Part shown: positions 31,491 through 43,224 of the stretch, piece after piece
Layout of the letters: every line of letters starts with the position of its first letter
Numbering within the stretch: the stretch's first letter is position 1
Assembly (NCBI GenBank): GCA_963930775.1
Contig: OZ005706.1
Coordinates: 3,090,545-3,154,544 of the forward strand
Direction of reading: 5' to 3'
Length of the DNA: 64,000 bases
Source: Cliona cf. orientalis
Lineage: Eukaryota > Porifera > Demospongiae > Clionaida > Clionaidae
Made by a program: the position numbers and the translations under genes
The notes under the pieces: model-generated
The model's input: only the letters and a program-made list of their open reading frames with translations
The model's database searches: none
What the model was told of the DNA's origin: nothing

Positions 31491-32447
31491 AATCAACTGA
31501 GATCAGCTCAGCAACACAAATTAAGACGAATAATATCTAACTATAGTTGTATAGGTGCATAGAGCATGGGCGATATGTATTTACATTCGCAAGTACTATT
31601 GTATTGGGTCAAGACACATATTGGACTAACTACAACAGTATACTTTTCCTACAAATTCATGTATTCCATACAATACACTGTATGACAATGTCATTGTAAC
31701 ATTTCCCTTGTTTTGTATAAAATTATTATTGCTGCTGAGGATGCACAGAGAAAACCACATACTACATTTAATTGTTTCATAATTATTATCAGTACACATG
31801 TATACTCCTCTTGAAGACCATACTTTTGTTATTAGCTTATGGAGATAGAGCACAGTAGGATCTTGCCTCAACCATATGACCATGCAGTGGTACACTAGAT
31901 TTGTGCATGTCATAACCACATGCACTCTCAACGGCATTATAGAGTTCCTATGCTGCAGCTCACCATAGAGCTCAGGGTCATTAGCTATGTTTATGTCATC
32001 CAATAAGAATGCTGTAGCATGCAACATTTGTAGCTACCTACTAATTGTTAGTAATTTGTGAGGAAGCTAAGGTGAGCTAAGTAGCTTCCTCTTGCATTTG
32101 ATGTCATATCTAAAACATCATGTATAAATTAGCTATATGCAATGAATGGATAAAGGGGATAGCAATCATAGTGTAGATAGGGTCAGCAAGGTTAAGTGAG
32201 GCTGTACTATACACTACCGGCATGATTGTGCAACATACTTGATATGCATGTATGGACTTTTAATTGTCGACACCCACACACTATTGTAGGTGACGTGCAG
32301 CTATGTCTAAGTCTGCCAGTTTAGAATAGATATCCTAGCTAGCTATATAAAGCCATGTTACTGGGACAAGCATAAATTTTATGAAAGGGACAAGCACAGT
32401 TATATCTCGAATAATTAAGCAGAAGGTTCAAGGTGCTAGTAACAGTG
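31491..32447. other. Intergenic, no gene recognised
   Basis: Has a segment near 31.90 kb (CATAACCACATGCACTCTCA) that recurs at about 56.88 kb, so it is part of a dispersed repeat. The 133-codon minus-strand frame across it lacks protein-like features. Confidence 0.5.
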
Positions 32448-33810
32448 ATGCTGAAACTGTTAGTCTTCAATGCCTGCATTCTGAGCATCAGCTGTGCAGC
32501 TTTTTTACTGCCAGAACCATCATGCAATGATTTGGAGCCACCGCTAATTCCTGAAACATTCTCTTCACTGGTATGTCAAAATTGTTATTGCATGCCATGC
32601 ACACAATCCTATAACAGTCACCACATGTATATGGCTTTAAGTCGACCAGCTGATTAGAATAGTCTTAGCTAGTGCATATTATGGTCTACCAATGACTGGG
32701 CGGAAGGGCTAGCTACTGTGGAATCTCTCTATTCCAAACACCAGCGCTTTATTGAAGTAAAATGTAACATTAATTATTCAGTTGTAGTCAATGAACACTT
32801 GTAGCTTGGACCATGCATGGTAGCTATCCTGATTAAGGGATGTCCTCACTTTAGGGGTAGCTATTCTTACAGAGGGGTTCCTAGCATTACGGCATCAAAT
32901 CTTGATGCAGCAGGCATGAACTGAAGGGTGAAATACTTATGTCCAATGAATTATCTTTAATTTCAAACTGAGTGCATAATAATCATTATTGTATATGTAG
33001 ATCCATAGCATCTATAATGGACAATAATAACAAACTTTATACAGGTAAAAGTGACTACCCCAAGGTACAATGCAATCGCGTACTGGGGTCGCAGCTCTTT
33101 TAGACAGGCTGCAAGCGTACTCACAATCTTTGGAGATGGAAGTACAAACCAACGTCAGATATTCTATGGTGCAGACAATCGAACACTCTACCTCAATAGT
33201 GTGTGAGTACACTATCACATTATCAGAACCCCGGCTTTGAGGGCTGCATGATCCTGTAGCTTCATAATTAAATCATTAAAATATGAATTAGTAGCTAATA
33301 TCTCATCAGAGTTCCAAGTTGTTCTTTTTAATTATAGGAGAAGTGGCATTGCAACTTGTGCAGCAATTCCCCTTAGAGATAGCAGTAATTTTGAATACTT
33401 TACCTGGCTGCCTCAAGGCCAAGGGAAGTGTCAGCAATACACAGAAGGAGCTGCTCATTTTGAAGTGTGGACTAGCATACCAAAGGTAAACTAATCATGA
33501 TTATTCTTGCTACAGGATACATTCTTGTAACAGTACTAGTGGAACCATGCATGGTCATGGCCATGGATACACCATTGAACCATGTAAAGTATCCTCGAAA
33601 TAATATGCATAAACTTTAAGGATGATTTTCCTACAGAGCGAAACTGAGAGGACTCGAGTTGTAGAGGTGAACAAACTTGATCGTTCAAAGCTTCATAAGT
33701 ATTCTGAGTATGAACCAAATGGTGATTTGTTCTATACTTTTGAGTTTGTCACATTCGAAGGAGTGGAGCCTGACTCTTCAGTTTTTCAAGTACCTACAGA
33801 GTGTTTATAA
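32448..33810 (+). CDS. Secreted ependymin/LVN1.2-like protein (4 exons)
   Basis: Exons are 32448-32570, 33045-33202, 33338-33485 and 33637-33810, with GT..AG borders in consistent phase; 603 nt, 200 aa. The N-terminus is a signal peptide (MLKLLVFNACILSISCAA). The mature protein has four or five cysteines (PSCNDLEPP, IATCAAIPL, GKCQQYTEG, PTECL), a middle YG-ADNRTLYLNSV strand and a C-terminus YTFEFVTFEGVEPDSSVF. The ending '-G-PDSSVF-P-EC' and the cysteine order resemble the ependymin-related/LVN1.2 group, secreted lipid-binding-fold proteins (LolA-like). Family assignment is moderate; the gene structure is strong. It probably acts extracellularly. Confidence 0.7.
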
Positions 33811-34435
33811 GCTGGCTATAATTTATAAGCAGAGTCATGAAATAAATTTTGTGTAGCCAATTACACTGCAAGCAATATTAAATAATAATTATTATACTGC
33901 TGTATACATAGTGTGATTAATTATTTTCTTCTTGTATGCATGCATGTAGACCTTTTAAATTAACGCCTAGCAATTTGAAAGCTATAATCACATGCATGCG
34001 TTTTGTTGTGGTTGGACTTCATGGTCTCAGTTCTAGAGTATAATAATATAATTATAGCCTTGTCCAATGGCCCTGCTTTTATTTTGCACATGCATACAAA
34101 TTGTTATTGAGTGCAATGTTAACACTGTAGCAATCTTGTACCTCCCTTCACACTATTCACATCCCAGTTCATATTGTTTCAGTGTAATAGAAGCTGAAGA
34201 ACTGAAGCGTACTATGTTAAGTTGGTGGATGTTTTTGTGTTTATTATACTATGTCTATGCTCAAGATTTACAATTGATCTTTTAAGCATATAGAAATATA
34301 GCAAGGAGGCTCTACAACTCAATTATTGTAAAAGCTGGCCTAGGGATGAGGCTATGTATACATTTAGATCATATACGCAATGCAAACTGATTCTGTGACT
34401 ATGCATGTAGACCTTTTAAATTAACGCCTAAATAA
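33811..34435. other. Region with a 30-bp direct repeat bordering 431 bp
   Basis: The segment ATGCATGTAGACCTTTTAAA continuing through TTAACGCCTA occurs at 33940-33969 and again at 34401-34430, immediately before the Penelope-like coding region. It is possibly related to that insertion. The enclosed 431 bases have no gene. Confidence 0.6.
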
Positions 34436-35863
34436 AAATATTTAGAGTACTTCCAAAAACATTTTGTTTTAGTTCCTGCGGATAAAGCGAGTAATAACGT
34501 CTTAGTCGTTTGCAAAAAATATTACCTCGATGTAGTATTAAAAGAGCTTAGCACGAAGAATGGGACTAGCCCACAAACTTACACACCTTGTGGCGCTCAC
34601 GTGGACCATCTAGTTGCGGAGCACATAGAATTTTTGATTAAACAAAATATTAGAATCCCAACGGATATGAAACAACTGCCAGCCTTTTACTGGCTCCCAA
34701 AAATGCACAAAAATCCGATAGGTAGTAGATTCATAGCAGCTTCTAGTGCATGCACCACCAAACCTCTATCACAATTGCTAACACCTAGTCTTAAACTAAT
34801 TACTATACATTTTAAACAGTATTGCGCAGGGATTGCTAGAAATACAGGTGTTAATTGTTTTTGGATCATTAATAATGCCGCGGAAGTCCTAAAAAAACTA
34901 AAGAAATTAAACCGTACCAAAGGAGCCAGACATTTTGATAGCTTCGATTTTTCTACTCTTTACACTAATATACCACACGATCTTCTTCTAGACAGCATCA
35001 GCCAGCTCATTAGTGAGGCATATAGAATTAGAGGGGCAAAATATTTAGTAGTGCAGGGCGATGGCACAGCGTACTGGTCAAACACAGTATTAACACGTGA
35101 ACATAGTATTACCGAGGACCAACTGGTCAAACTAATAAAATTTCTCGTGGATAATATCTACATTCAAGTCGGAAACAAAATTTTTAGGCAAACAATAGGC
35201 ATACCGATGGGCACTGACTGTGCCCCACTTCTAGCAAACCTTTTTCTTTTTTATTACGAGTACAATTTCATGAAAGAAAAACTTAAACATAATAGTCAAA
35301 TAGCAAAAATTTTTAGTAACACTTTTCGATACATTGACGACCTACTTACACTTAACAATCCAACTTTTGAGCAGGAAATTAGGAATATATACCCGCGACA
35401 ATTAGAACTAAAAAGGACCACGGAAACAGATAGTAGGCTTTCTTATTTAGACTTAGAAATAAACATTAGCGATAGGAGATTTACCACGGCAGTTTTTGAC
35501 AAGCGCGATAATTTTAGTTTTCACATAGTCAATTTCCCTCACATGGATAGCAATATACCTAGCAAACCAGCCTATGGGGTTTATATCTCTCAGTTAATTA
35601 GAATAGGGCGCATATGCGATAGTTACGAGAGTTTTTACACCAGACACCACAAATTAACCTGTAGATTAGTCAAACAGGGTTTTTTATACGATAAACTAGT
35701 TACTACTTTTAAAACATTTTGTAGCAGGTATCCTGAGATTTTTTCCAAATTTAAAATTTCCATTAGAAAGCACGTACAGGATGGTATTTGCCTTCCCACT
35801 GTAGCTATCAGTAGTCTGCCGAATAAAGTAAACATTAGATCTAGGTCTTCAAAAAAATCTTAG
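34436..35863 (+). mobile_element. Penelope-like retroelement reverse transcriptase, no endonuclease
   Basis: The frame is open from 34436 (KYLEYFQKHFVLVPADKASN) to the stop at 35863, 475 codons; the first ATG lies well inside, so the 5' end is truncated or uses another start. Motifs in order: PADKASNNVLVVCKKYYL (PLE N-terminal box), LPAFYWLPKMHKNP, SFDFSTLYTNIPH (first catalytic Asp), GIPMGTDCAPLLANLFLFYY, and FRYIDDLLTL with the two catalytic Asp. A thumb region follows (SYLDLEI, KPAYGVYISQLIRIGR). The GIY-YIG nuclease that usually follows is absent: the protein ends 130 residues after the thumb with a basic tail. The open frame suggests recent activity. Confidence 0.85.
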
Positions 35864-36527
35864 TTTAAGGGGCGCCAATAGTCTGACATCAAATTAGTTA
35901 CATCATAACACTAATTACCATACTGATAGCAACCTAAACGTATATAACTAGGGCCATTGGTTACAACAACTAATACAAAAAGTTCCAGAGCCTAAAGAAG
36001 TAGACTACTCCAGCTCCTGCATGAACACCCGGGATTCGTGAGTTAACCCCTACAAAATTATGTAGTAGCTAGTAACAATACTGACTGGAGATTCTGTTAA
36101 TTTCCCTGAATGTGTAATTATGGTCATATATGCATGCTGCCCGTGTCCATGAGCCACTTAGGTGGGTAGGGAGAGTTTCCATGGAACAAAAGAGCTTTTC
36201 AACCTACCACCCCTAGTTCTCAAGGCTAGGCACCTATGTGGCTCTGCCTTTTGCTTAAATTAGGTTTACCTGAGCAGGCAGTGAGATGGTTTTCCCCTTA
36301 GGTTTGGATTGGTAGTAGAAGATAAACCTACTGAATTTTCATGAAACATAATAATAATATTATTATAGGCATTGATGTGATTTCAATTCAGAATCTAATG
36401 GTATTGCTTTTATGATGATGAATAATCTGAGTGGTATTCGCAAGGGATGGCACTGAGAATTAATCATTAATTGTATGTGAGAAATGAATGGGTTTGTGTG
36501 AAGTGAGATACCAGCTTAATTTCATCC
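35864..36527. other. Flank of the Penelope-like element, no gene
   Basis: Probably contains the 3' untranslated end of the element. I looked for a hammerhead core (CTGATGA with GAAA) and saw none. Otherwise only short frames. Confidence 0.4.
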
Positions 36528-37276
36528 TCATGCAGTAGCATTTGCAAGTGATTGGAAATCTATCGCTTTCAGCTTAGTTCCTGAGGCAGTGTCTACCCAG
36601 ACGGCATTCAAATATTTAAATAGTACCCCCATAGCTGTGGCACTGAGGACAACCTCCAGCTCGTCAAGTTGTGGAAGAGAGAAAATGACCTTCCAAAGAT
36701 CTCGATACTCTTCTTCAGTGCATTTGCCAGGTGCTGCTTCATCAATGCGAATTCTTCTTAAAGGAGGCAAGCTGGATCGATACCTAAGACCTTGCACCAC
36801 CCCAGCCTTTGCTTCCTCATAGTGATCCCAGAAGGCAGCAATTGCAAACTCCTCAAGAGTGGGTATTCTCAGCAAGGCTACTAGATCATCTTGGACAGTA
36901 TCAAGGACATCTTGGTTTGTTTCATCGTCCATAACAATGACCAGCTTCATCACTTGCACGTTAGGATGAAAAGTACAAAGGTGAAGGTACTTGTAGTTTA
37001 CAATCACCAATTCATTCACTCGAACAATTGGCCACCGAAGGAGAATGTACAGGATCTTTGTTACAGTAATAATACTACCATACTGAGGAAAGACTTCCAA
37101 CCGGCAGTTTGTGGTATATTGCACAGTGTGGAAAACTTAGTTGTTCCATTCATGCTCAAAGTGGCCAGCTCTGCTATTGGCAACACTTTGGAAGGATAGG
37201 TTGCAGCTTTTTCCTTATAACAGAGATAAACAGCTGTTGAGTACCTGGGTATGCCGCTGTCAGGCCTTGAAAGCAA
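36528..37276 (-). pseudogene. Unrecognised protein fragment, leucine-rich-like, frame-shifted
   Basis: A 198-codon minus-strand frame (36528-37124) reads as a real protein (RVNELVIVNYKYLHLCTFHP, then LVALLRIPTLEEFAIAAFWD and LWKVIFSLPQLDELEVVLSA), with Leu/Ile spacing like irregular leucine-rich repeats. Just upstream, 37130-37276 continues it in another frame (PIAELATLSMNGTTKFS), so a one-base frame change near 37125 separates the two. No start or splice partner was found. It could be a broken copy or the last exons of an F-box/LRR-like gene. Confidence 0.4.
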
Positions 37277-37491
37277 AGACTGAGTAGCTTACCAAGGCTG
37301 GGTAGATATATACACATGGTGACACTTGTGCCATTCATGGCATGTTTTTGGGTATCCGAAATGTGCCAATACTGTTGGCTCTAAAACATAGCTCAAATTT
37401 TCACCTTGTTGTCGCCCAAACATTTCGCGTAAATTTGTCTAGCTGAAGCTAGGCAATTGCTAGGTAAAGGGTCGACAGCGTGACAGTCCTA

Positions 37492-37556
37492 TCATTCCAC
37501 CGTTCCATTCCATTCCACCATTCCAGTCCAGTCCATTCCACCGTTCCATTCCATCG
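37492..37556. repeat. CATTCCAC-type short tandem repeat
   Basis: About ten degenerate copies of CATTCC, alternating with ACCGTTC or AGTC variants, directly left of a TIR element. Confidence 0.85.
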
Positions 37557-37559
37557 TAC

Positions 37560-38402
37560 CAAGAGTAAATAAGGAGGGAAGAGAGTGTCGAACGCGCTTA
37601 ATATCATGACTTAGCCTTGTATCCTAGGTAACAGCCATGGTATAACTCCCATATACCCCAGCCTTCAGGCATTATAACTCCCTACCCCTGACAATAGTCC
37701 AATAACACAGTTGCACTGGCATACCAAGTTTGTATTGTAGCTACTAGGTTTTCACTAGCTATAGCCAGTAGTTCCCACACATAATACAATCACTAGGAGG
37801 GTTCCAGCTTGATAGACTATTAAGATTGTCATTATGATAGAATCTAGCTACCTGCTACTCCAACTCAAATACGAAAAAGTAAACAATCTGCTGATTACAC
37901 TAACCAATCATGGTCAAGATATTAAACAGATAAACTATGTTTGCCCAGGATACACCGTTCATATACCACCTTCGCTCTCGGGCTACGCCCTCGAGCTCAG
38001 GGTGGTATATGAACGGTATATCCTGGGCAACCATAGTTTATCTATATACCCCGTGTAATATGTTTTCGGCAAGTAACGTGACTTGCAGCCGTGCGCACGT
38101 GACTAGCCCAAGGCGCTAAACACTTGATTTTTCTTAGAACTGAGAAGAATAGAGGCGTTTTTCGTGAGTTTTATGCTAGATTCTTCATAAACGCTCGTTT
38201 TATATTGTGATCTGCTCGTGCTTTCGGTCGAAATCGCGCTCGCTTTAGCTTGAACTCGAGGCCACGCCCACAACGTACCATTTGAATCGAGCGCTCTGAT
38301 TGGTCAATTTTTGAATTCCTGGCGCGTGACTTTCCGAAAACATCTTGTACAGAGTATATAGCGCGTTCGATACTCTCTTCCCCTCCTTATTATTTACTCT
38401 TG
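37560..38402. mobile_element. 843-bp TIR element with nested foldback
   Basis: Left end AAGAGTAAATAAGGAGGGAA matches the reverse complement of the right end, AAGAGTAAATAATAAGGAGG, and pairing continues through GAGAGTGTCGAACGCGCT for about 40 bases. A hairpin with about 47-bp arms (37922-37968 with 38003-38049; TAAACTATG, GGTATATGAACGGT) sits in the middle. No transposase. Confidence 0.8.
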
Positions 38403-40040
38403 ATCATACGTACACAGAGTGTCAGATCGCAGTGCTAGTGGTGGACTGTGTTGGCAGCAAAGCCTGTAAGTTTAAATAATATTTAATATTATTATCAACA
38501 ATTACGTGAACTTGTGTGTGGCGCGCGAGACTAGACTCCAATAGCTATATGTTAGTTTCTGAGCTATTCCACTGCCCCTCCCCTTTGTATATTAGCTACC
38601 GGATATGTATTATTCCAATTCTCTATGATCAAGTCTAGCCTAAAGTATCTATGATCAGGCTTTCTTCGCACAAGTCTGCAAGTTTAATACTGATGACCTT
38701 TACAAAAGGTAGCAATATTCAATAATAGCTACTTGCAATTGTGGTCAAAAATTCAACAATGCTTGAAAACTGACCACGCCCGCAACACTTGATTAGCCTT
38801 AGTTTAGTGTTGATTATACTTCTGTGGCTATTGTGCATCTTTTGCTATTATGAATCAAGAAATATTGTAGACAATAAACCTGTATCAGTGGCCCCCACAA
38901 CACGCGATTGCTTCCTACCACTGGCCCGGCATCTACAGAAGCTTGCTCTTGTTTTTATCGGCCTCCGACACAGCAGCAAGAACAGCACTACCGTCACACG
39001 ATCAACTTAGCTAGGGGACACTTCCAAACCATTTTTTTTTAACTAGCGATATACAGCAACTACGTGTAGGGGCTTCCTCACTCAGTTCCTAATCATGCAT
39101 GGGTCCAGGGAGGCAGTGCACACGCGCAGTGACAATCAATGACATGTGTTTGCAGGGAACTCCCTTGCAGTACAGTGCCACAATGGGAGGTAAATAATTT
39201 TGCAACACATAGCCAGGTGCAACAAAAATGCTTATTAATAAGTGTGTCAGAATCCAAATACCTGAATTATATTGTAATGTTTCAGAGATCATAACTACTC
39301 ACTACAATGTGCTGTTAACACCAAACATGCGCCACAGACTTTAGCAAACACAGCACTACAACTGAAGTGTGCATTTAGATGTGCTATTTTCTTTTCTGAG
39401 ATCATCTGGAATCGGTGTAATTTAGTAAAATGGGCATGTTTCACTGGCATTTGTACAAACATAGATCCCCTTAATAGAATCCTGTGTCCACCACTGTCTG
39501 CACTGCCGGAAGTGGTTATATGCAATCCCCTATTGATCTGTTTCGGTCCAAAACTATGTTAAGGTGAGCCATAGCAAGTCTCTTAGTAATTAAATTTTTT
39601 CTAGGAAGGAAAGTCCATGGAAACCAACTAGGACAATAATAGATACCTTGACAAAACTATCAGGCACAAAGGGGGTTTCATTGAAACCCCTCTAAATCCG
39701 CCACTAGCTAAGCTTCAGGGAAACTCCATCAAAATTAATACCACACCATGTTACTATATGGGTTTATTCTTCTAGGGGTAAATCAAGGTGCTAATTTCAA
39801 ATTTTTTAGTAGTTCAACCATTTCTGAAGTGTTTGGTTGAAAAAATTCAATAAGCATTTCATTTTGGATAAAAGAACATTGTGTGAGAAAATGTAAAAAA
39901 TGGAATTTGGCTCCTAGCTAGATTATTCTGTCAAGACGTGTGCCACAGAGAAAGTGCACACACTTTAAACCCTTTGTTGCTTCTCAGGGCTGGTCTTACA
40001 CTTCAAGAGTAGATTCTACTTCAGAAAATTATTATGTGCA
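38403..40040. other. Intergenic, no gene recognised
   Basis: Short frames only. A hydrophobic stretch at about 38800 (SLVLIILLWLLCIFCYY) has no ATG and no partner. Confidence 0.4.
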
Positions 40041-40222
40041 TACCATAGTGTCCTGGATAAGCGCCCATGGGTGCTTAAACATAATTCACGATTTTGGCCC
40101 GCATGGGCGCTTACCCGGGATCAAAATCCCATACGTTTATATAGAAGCTGCTACAGTGGCCCCTTGAAATGCGGTACATGAGCGGTTAACCGGGAGTGGG
40201 CGCTTGCCCGGGATACTATGGT
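40041..40222. mobile_element. Short MITE, family C (copy 2)
   Basis: Ends TACCATAGTGTCCTGGATAA and GGGATACTATGGTA are inverted. The interior matches 10783-10934 in reverse orientation (TAGAAGCTGCTACAGTGGCC, CCTTGAAATG). Confidence 0.85.
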
Positions 40223-40350
40223 ACATATGTGCATGTGCAAGTGTGAACGTGTGTGTACCACTGTGAGAACTTTATATAATAATATAACAAGTATGTTTGA
40301 TGTCACAATCATGGGCCATGGGATAATGTGACTGAACACTACTAACAGCT

Positions 40351-40401
40351 AGTCTCGTGCCCAGCCCTTTTTGCGTAGGAGGGGCTGGGCACGAGACTAA
40401 C
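40351..40401. repeat. Hairpin, foldback family E
   Basis: TAGTCTCGTGCCCAGCCC pairs with GGGCTGGGCACGAGACTA across a 13-base loop; related to the palindrome at 18871-18902. Confidence 0.9.
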
Positions 40402-40509
40402 TAACAGCGCAGCATGCTATTGTACAATCGAGTGCCAGTTAGTACAATGCGCATGCGCAGATGAAGACCACACCCCTCACTGCAGGCCAATAGTAGCTGC
40501 TCAAACTCA

Positions 40510-40865
40510 CTGTGTAATGGCGTCGTTCTCACTCAGTTCGAACGTCGAATCTACCACCAGACCATGACAAAGAGCAGACATCGCCTCTCGCTTCGCTCGA
40601 GGCTCGGTGGCCTGCCGAGCAGGCCTGTCGAAACGCGCGGCGCTTGCGCCGCTCGCTCGAGCTCGAGAATGCATCTCTATGGCCCCTAGCCCTAGGCCCT
40701 GGCAACCTCGTTTGTGCACACGGCACAACAATTCTGACCAATCGTGAGTCTTCTAAACTTGTAGGAGAGCGCATCTTTTATGCCCTCCAGGTTAGGACAC
40801 GGACTATATAAGAAAATTGTCGCTCTGAAAAATATTTTTCGTTGTATATAGTATAATAATAATAT
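40510..40865. repeat. Dispersed repeat family A, GC-rich copy
   Basis: Reverse-complement match to 3315-3620. This copy is CpG-rich (TCGCTTCGCTCGAGGC, CGCGCGGCGCTTGCGCCGC), suggesting it is younger or less methylated. The open frames across it are compositional. Confidence 0.7.
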
Positions 40866-42189
40866 TATTATTACAAGCAGGGGGCTCACTTTGCTCGCCC
40901 CCTGCTGCACCTGACTGTTGTATATTTTTAGGAACCCACGAAGCAGGGGTCGTGTTACTTAACTAGTCTCAGTTGAACACTGTGCCACTAAGGGTGCGGT
41001 CAGAGTGCTAGTTTAATTAAGCAAGTCACTAAGACCACCCTTTACCTGCGTTCTGGAACATTCTATTGAGAATGCGCATTTATAGCATCCTGTACGTTGG
41101 AGCACATGGCCAACTGTCCAAAAAGTCGTTAGCTTGCTCGTAGCTCCCCTTGCAAGACTTGAGGACGCGAGAAGTCGAAGTCAGAATCTACTACCTCCGT
41201 GATGACCACTTTGACAATGTCTTCTCACGAATCAGGCTGCTTGCCTAACTGCAGGCCACTGAATGTGAGTCTCCATTTATTGCTTGGTTTTGTACAATCC
41301 GTCTAAGAAGCTAGTAGCTAGTGCCAAGGCTGGCACTCACAGAGATGGCCTTGTTGTAGCCTCTAGTGCTCGAAGGCTAGAGATATAGCCTATTGTGTCA
41401 CAGGGTCAATTCACTTCCGCTGACCTTCCATGGAGATGGACGGACACACAACTATAAGTTTAATACGCGGAAACTCATTATACATCAACAAAACCAAAGT
41501 AGGTTCTGCAATGAAGACATCTTCATTCGATATCAACAATTGCAAAATCAATCCCATGACCCATGACCCAACCCCAACGTGTCGCGACACTAACAATGTC
41601 TTGTCTGCTACTGCTAGCAATGCTGCTAACCACACCGCTAACACCACCAACGATGTCAGATCCACAAATGACGATCACAGTCAGAGGGCGCTAACAAGTG
41701 GGAGGCCTCACTCAAGCTCACCCCTGTCCACCAACCCCAACTGACTAGCGTCTCCTAACTTACATCCAAATTCCAATTTGTCCAATCACTCTCAAATTGA
41801 TCCAATAACAAACAAAACAATAACTAATTACAATCCTACAACTAGAGCTCTGTAGAGCACATACCCCGCGCGCACATTGCGCAATCTATAGAGTTGCTTT
41901 TGTGCGTGTGCATGGTCATAATTTTGTCATAGTGAACTTCAGAAAATTAGTGGAAGTGCTGCTTAATTGTATATAATATGTAGCTACTGGAGGTCCCGGT
42001 GACAAAAAGCACTCTCTCTGCACCAGATAGACAGATACTATTTTTGTTGAAAATTAATAGTATAGCCGTCTTACATTATGTTTTGGTTCCATAGGGCTGC
42101 AGATTTCAGCTCCGTCAGCGGATGTGGATAGACTTTATTTAACGAGCATTTATTAATTTCGACGATCTTTACCAGTCATATTCTTGGCT
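40866..42189. other. No recognised gene; possible LINE 5' part
   Basis: A 104-codon plus-strand frame at 41430-41744 (low-complexity, Asn/Thr/Ser-rich) ends 0.6 kb before a LINE endonuclease fragment and could be a relic of a LINE ORF1, but shows no motif. The rest has only short frames. Confidence 0.3.
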
Positions 42190-42736
42190 ACTTAGTTGTG
42201 CGCATGGGCACAAAATACAATGGGCATGCATTATGCATTGAGTGGGCACTGTCGATAGGCGTGGCTACGTTAGCCAACAAAAAAGCACTATTTGTGACGC
42301 CCGTGGACCGTGTCCATCGATTTGACGCACACTGAAGCTAGTTTTTCGCCGAATTCTATTAATTCGTTGTGCTTACGAGGCGCTTAGATGCCTACATCTC
42401 GAGATATGGCGATTTTTGTGCTCACAACAACGACACAACCGATTACTTTACCCCTTGCTGCGCATGCGCGCGCGGGGTAATCACCTGCTGCTACCTTAAT
42501 ATTCGAAGTCTAGTAAATAAATTATCATTATTCCAGTCTTACGTCTACTCTTCTGATTACGATATCATTTATCTTACAGAGACATGGCTAACAGACTCAA
42601 TCTTTGATCAGGAGATTCTTCCAACTAGTTACAATATATACCGTAAAGACAGACCCTCACGTGACAGACCCTCACATGGAGGAGGCATGTTGATTGCCAT
42701 AAAAGACTCCATTCCTGCTTTGGTTATCCCCTGGGT
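42190..42736 (+). mobile_element. LINE fragment: endonuclease N-terminus with 5' leader repeat
   Basis: 42472-42736 reads ITCCYLNIRSLVNKLSLFQS, DIIYLTETWLTDSIFDQE and GGGMLIAIKDSIP. The N (LNIRSL-NK), E (TETWL) and GGG motifs of the LINE apurinic-type endonuclease are present. It is truncated at about 42737. The leader (42190-42480; CGATAGGCGTGGC, CTCGAGATATGGCGATTTT, CCTTGCTGCGCATGCGCG) recurs in degenerate form at 8.64, 56.57, 58.12 and 63.8 kb, so it may be a separate repeat. Confidence 0.65.
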
Positions 42737-42919
42737 ATAACTATTTTAAAGCCTACTATGGCAACGTATCTGCTTTACTATGGCAACAGACAACTGTGTT
42801 TACGTCATTATTCATAGCTATGGTAACGCGTGATTTCCATAGCAACCTTTGACGTCATTGCAGCTGATTGTGCCATATATGGAAATCTGCATCAGCTGGA
42901 CATTTTGAATAGCTACAGC

Positions 42920-43198
42920 TTAGGCCACTCCAAATAAATTTCCTGTTTCCCGTCCACCGCCCGCATCCTTTTCTGGCATGTCACGAAATTTTCCATTATT
43001 AGTACTCTTGCATGTATGCAATATCCGCATTTACTTTTGTACACGTAGTATACTTGCCTCAAGTGAGTGATAATTAATTAGTTTAAGTGTCTCCTGTAGG
43101 CCTTGCTACTATGTAAATAATGGAATTTACCGCCCGCCCGCATACTACATTAGTTCTTTCCAGGACGGGAAACAGGAAATTTATTTGGAGTGGCCTTA
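42920..43198. mobile_element. 279-bp MITE with about 35-bp TIR
   Basis: Left end TTAGGCCACTCCAAATAAAT pairs with right end ATTTATTTGGAGTGGCCTTA; the match extends through TTCCTGTTTCCCGTCC. It lies 27 bases before the Crypton recombinase start. Confidence 0.85.
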
Positions 43199-43224
43199 GT
43201 AAGTGAGCACTTTGTCAGTACAGT

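Noticed and set aside
31626-32027. 133-codon minus-strand frame
   Set aside because: No motif; part overlaps a segment repeated at 56.88 kb, and composition is that of intergenic DNA.
35864-36060. Possible hammerhead ribozyme downstream of the Penelope-like element
   Set aside because: The required CTGATGA and GAAA core was not found.
38789-39010. Hydrophobic frame that could be a small membrane protein
   Set aside because: No ATG start, no splice partner, and ordinary intergenic composition.
40507-40774. Overlapping minus-strand frames with many Arg/Ala/Ser
   Set aside because: They lie inside a CpG-rich copy of a dispersed repeat that is non-coding in its other copy.
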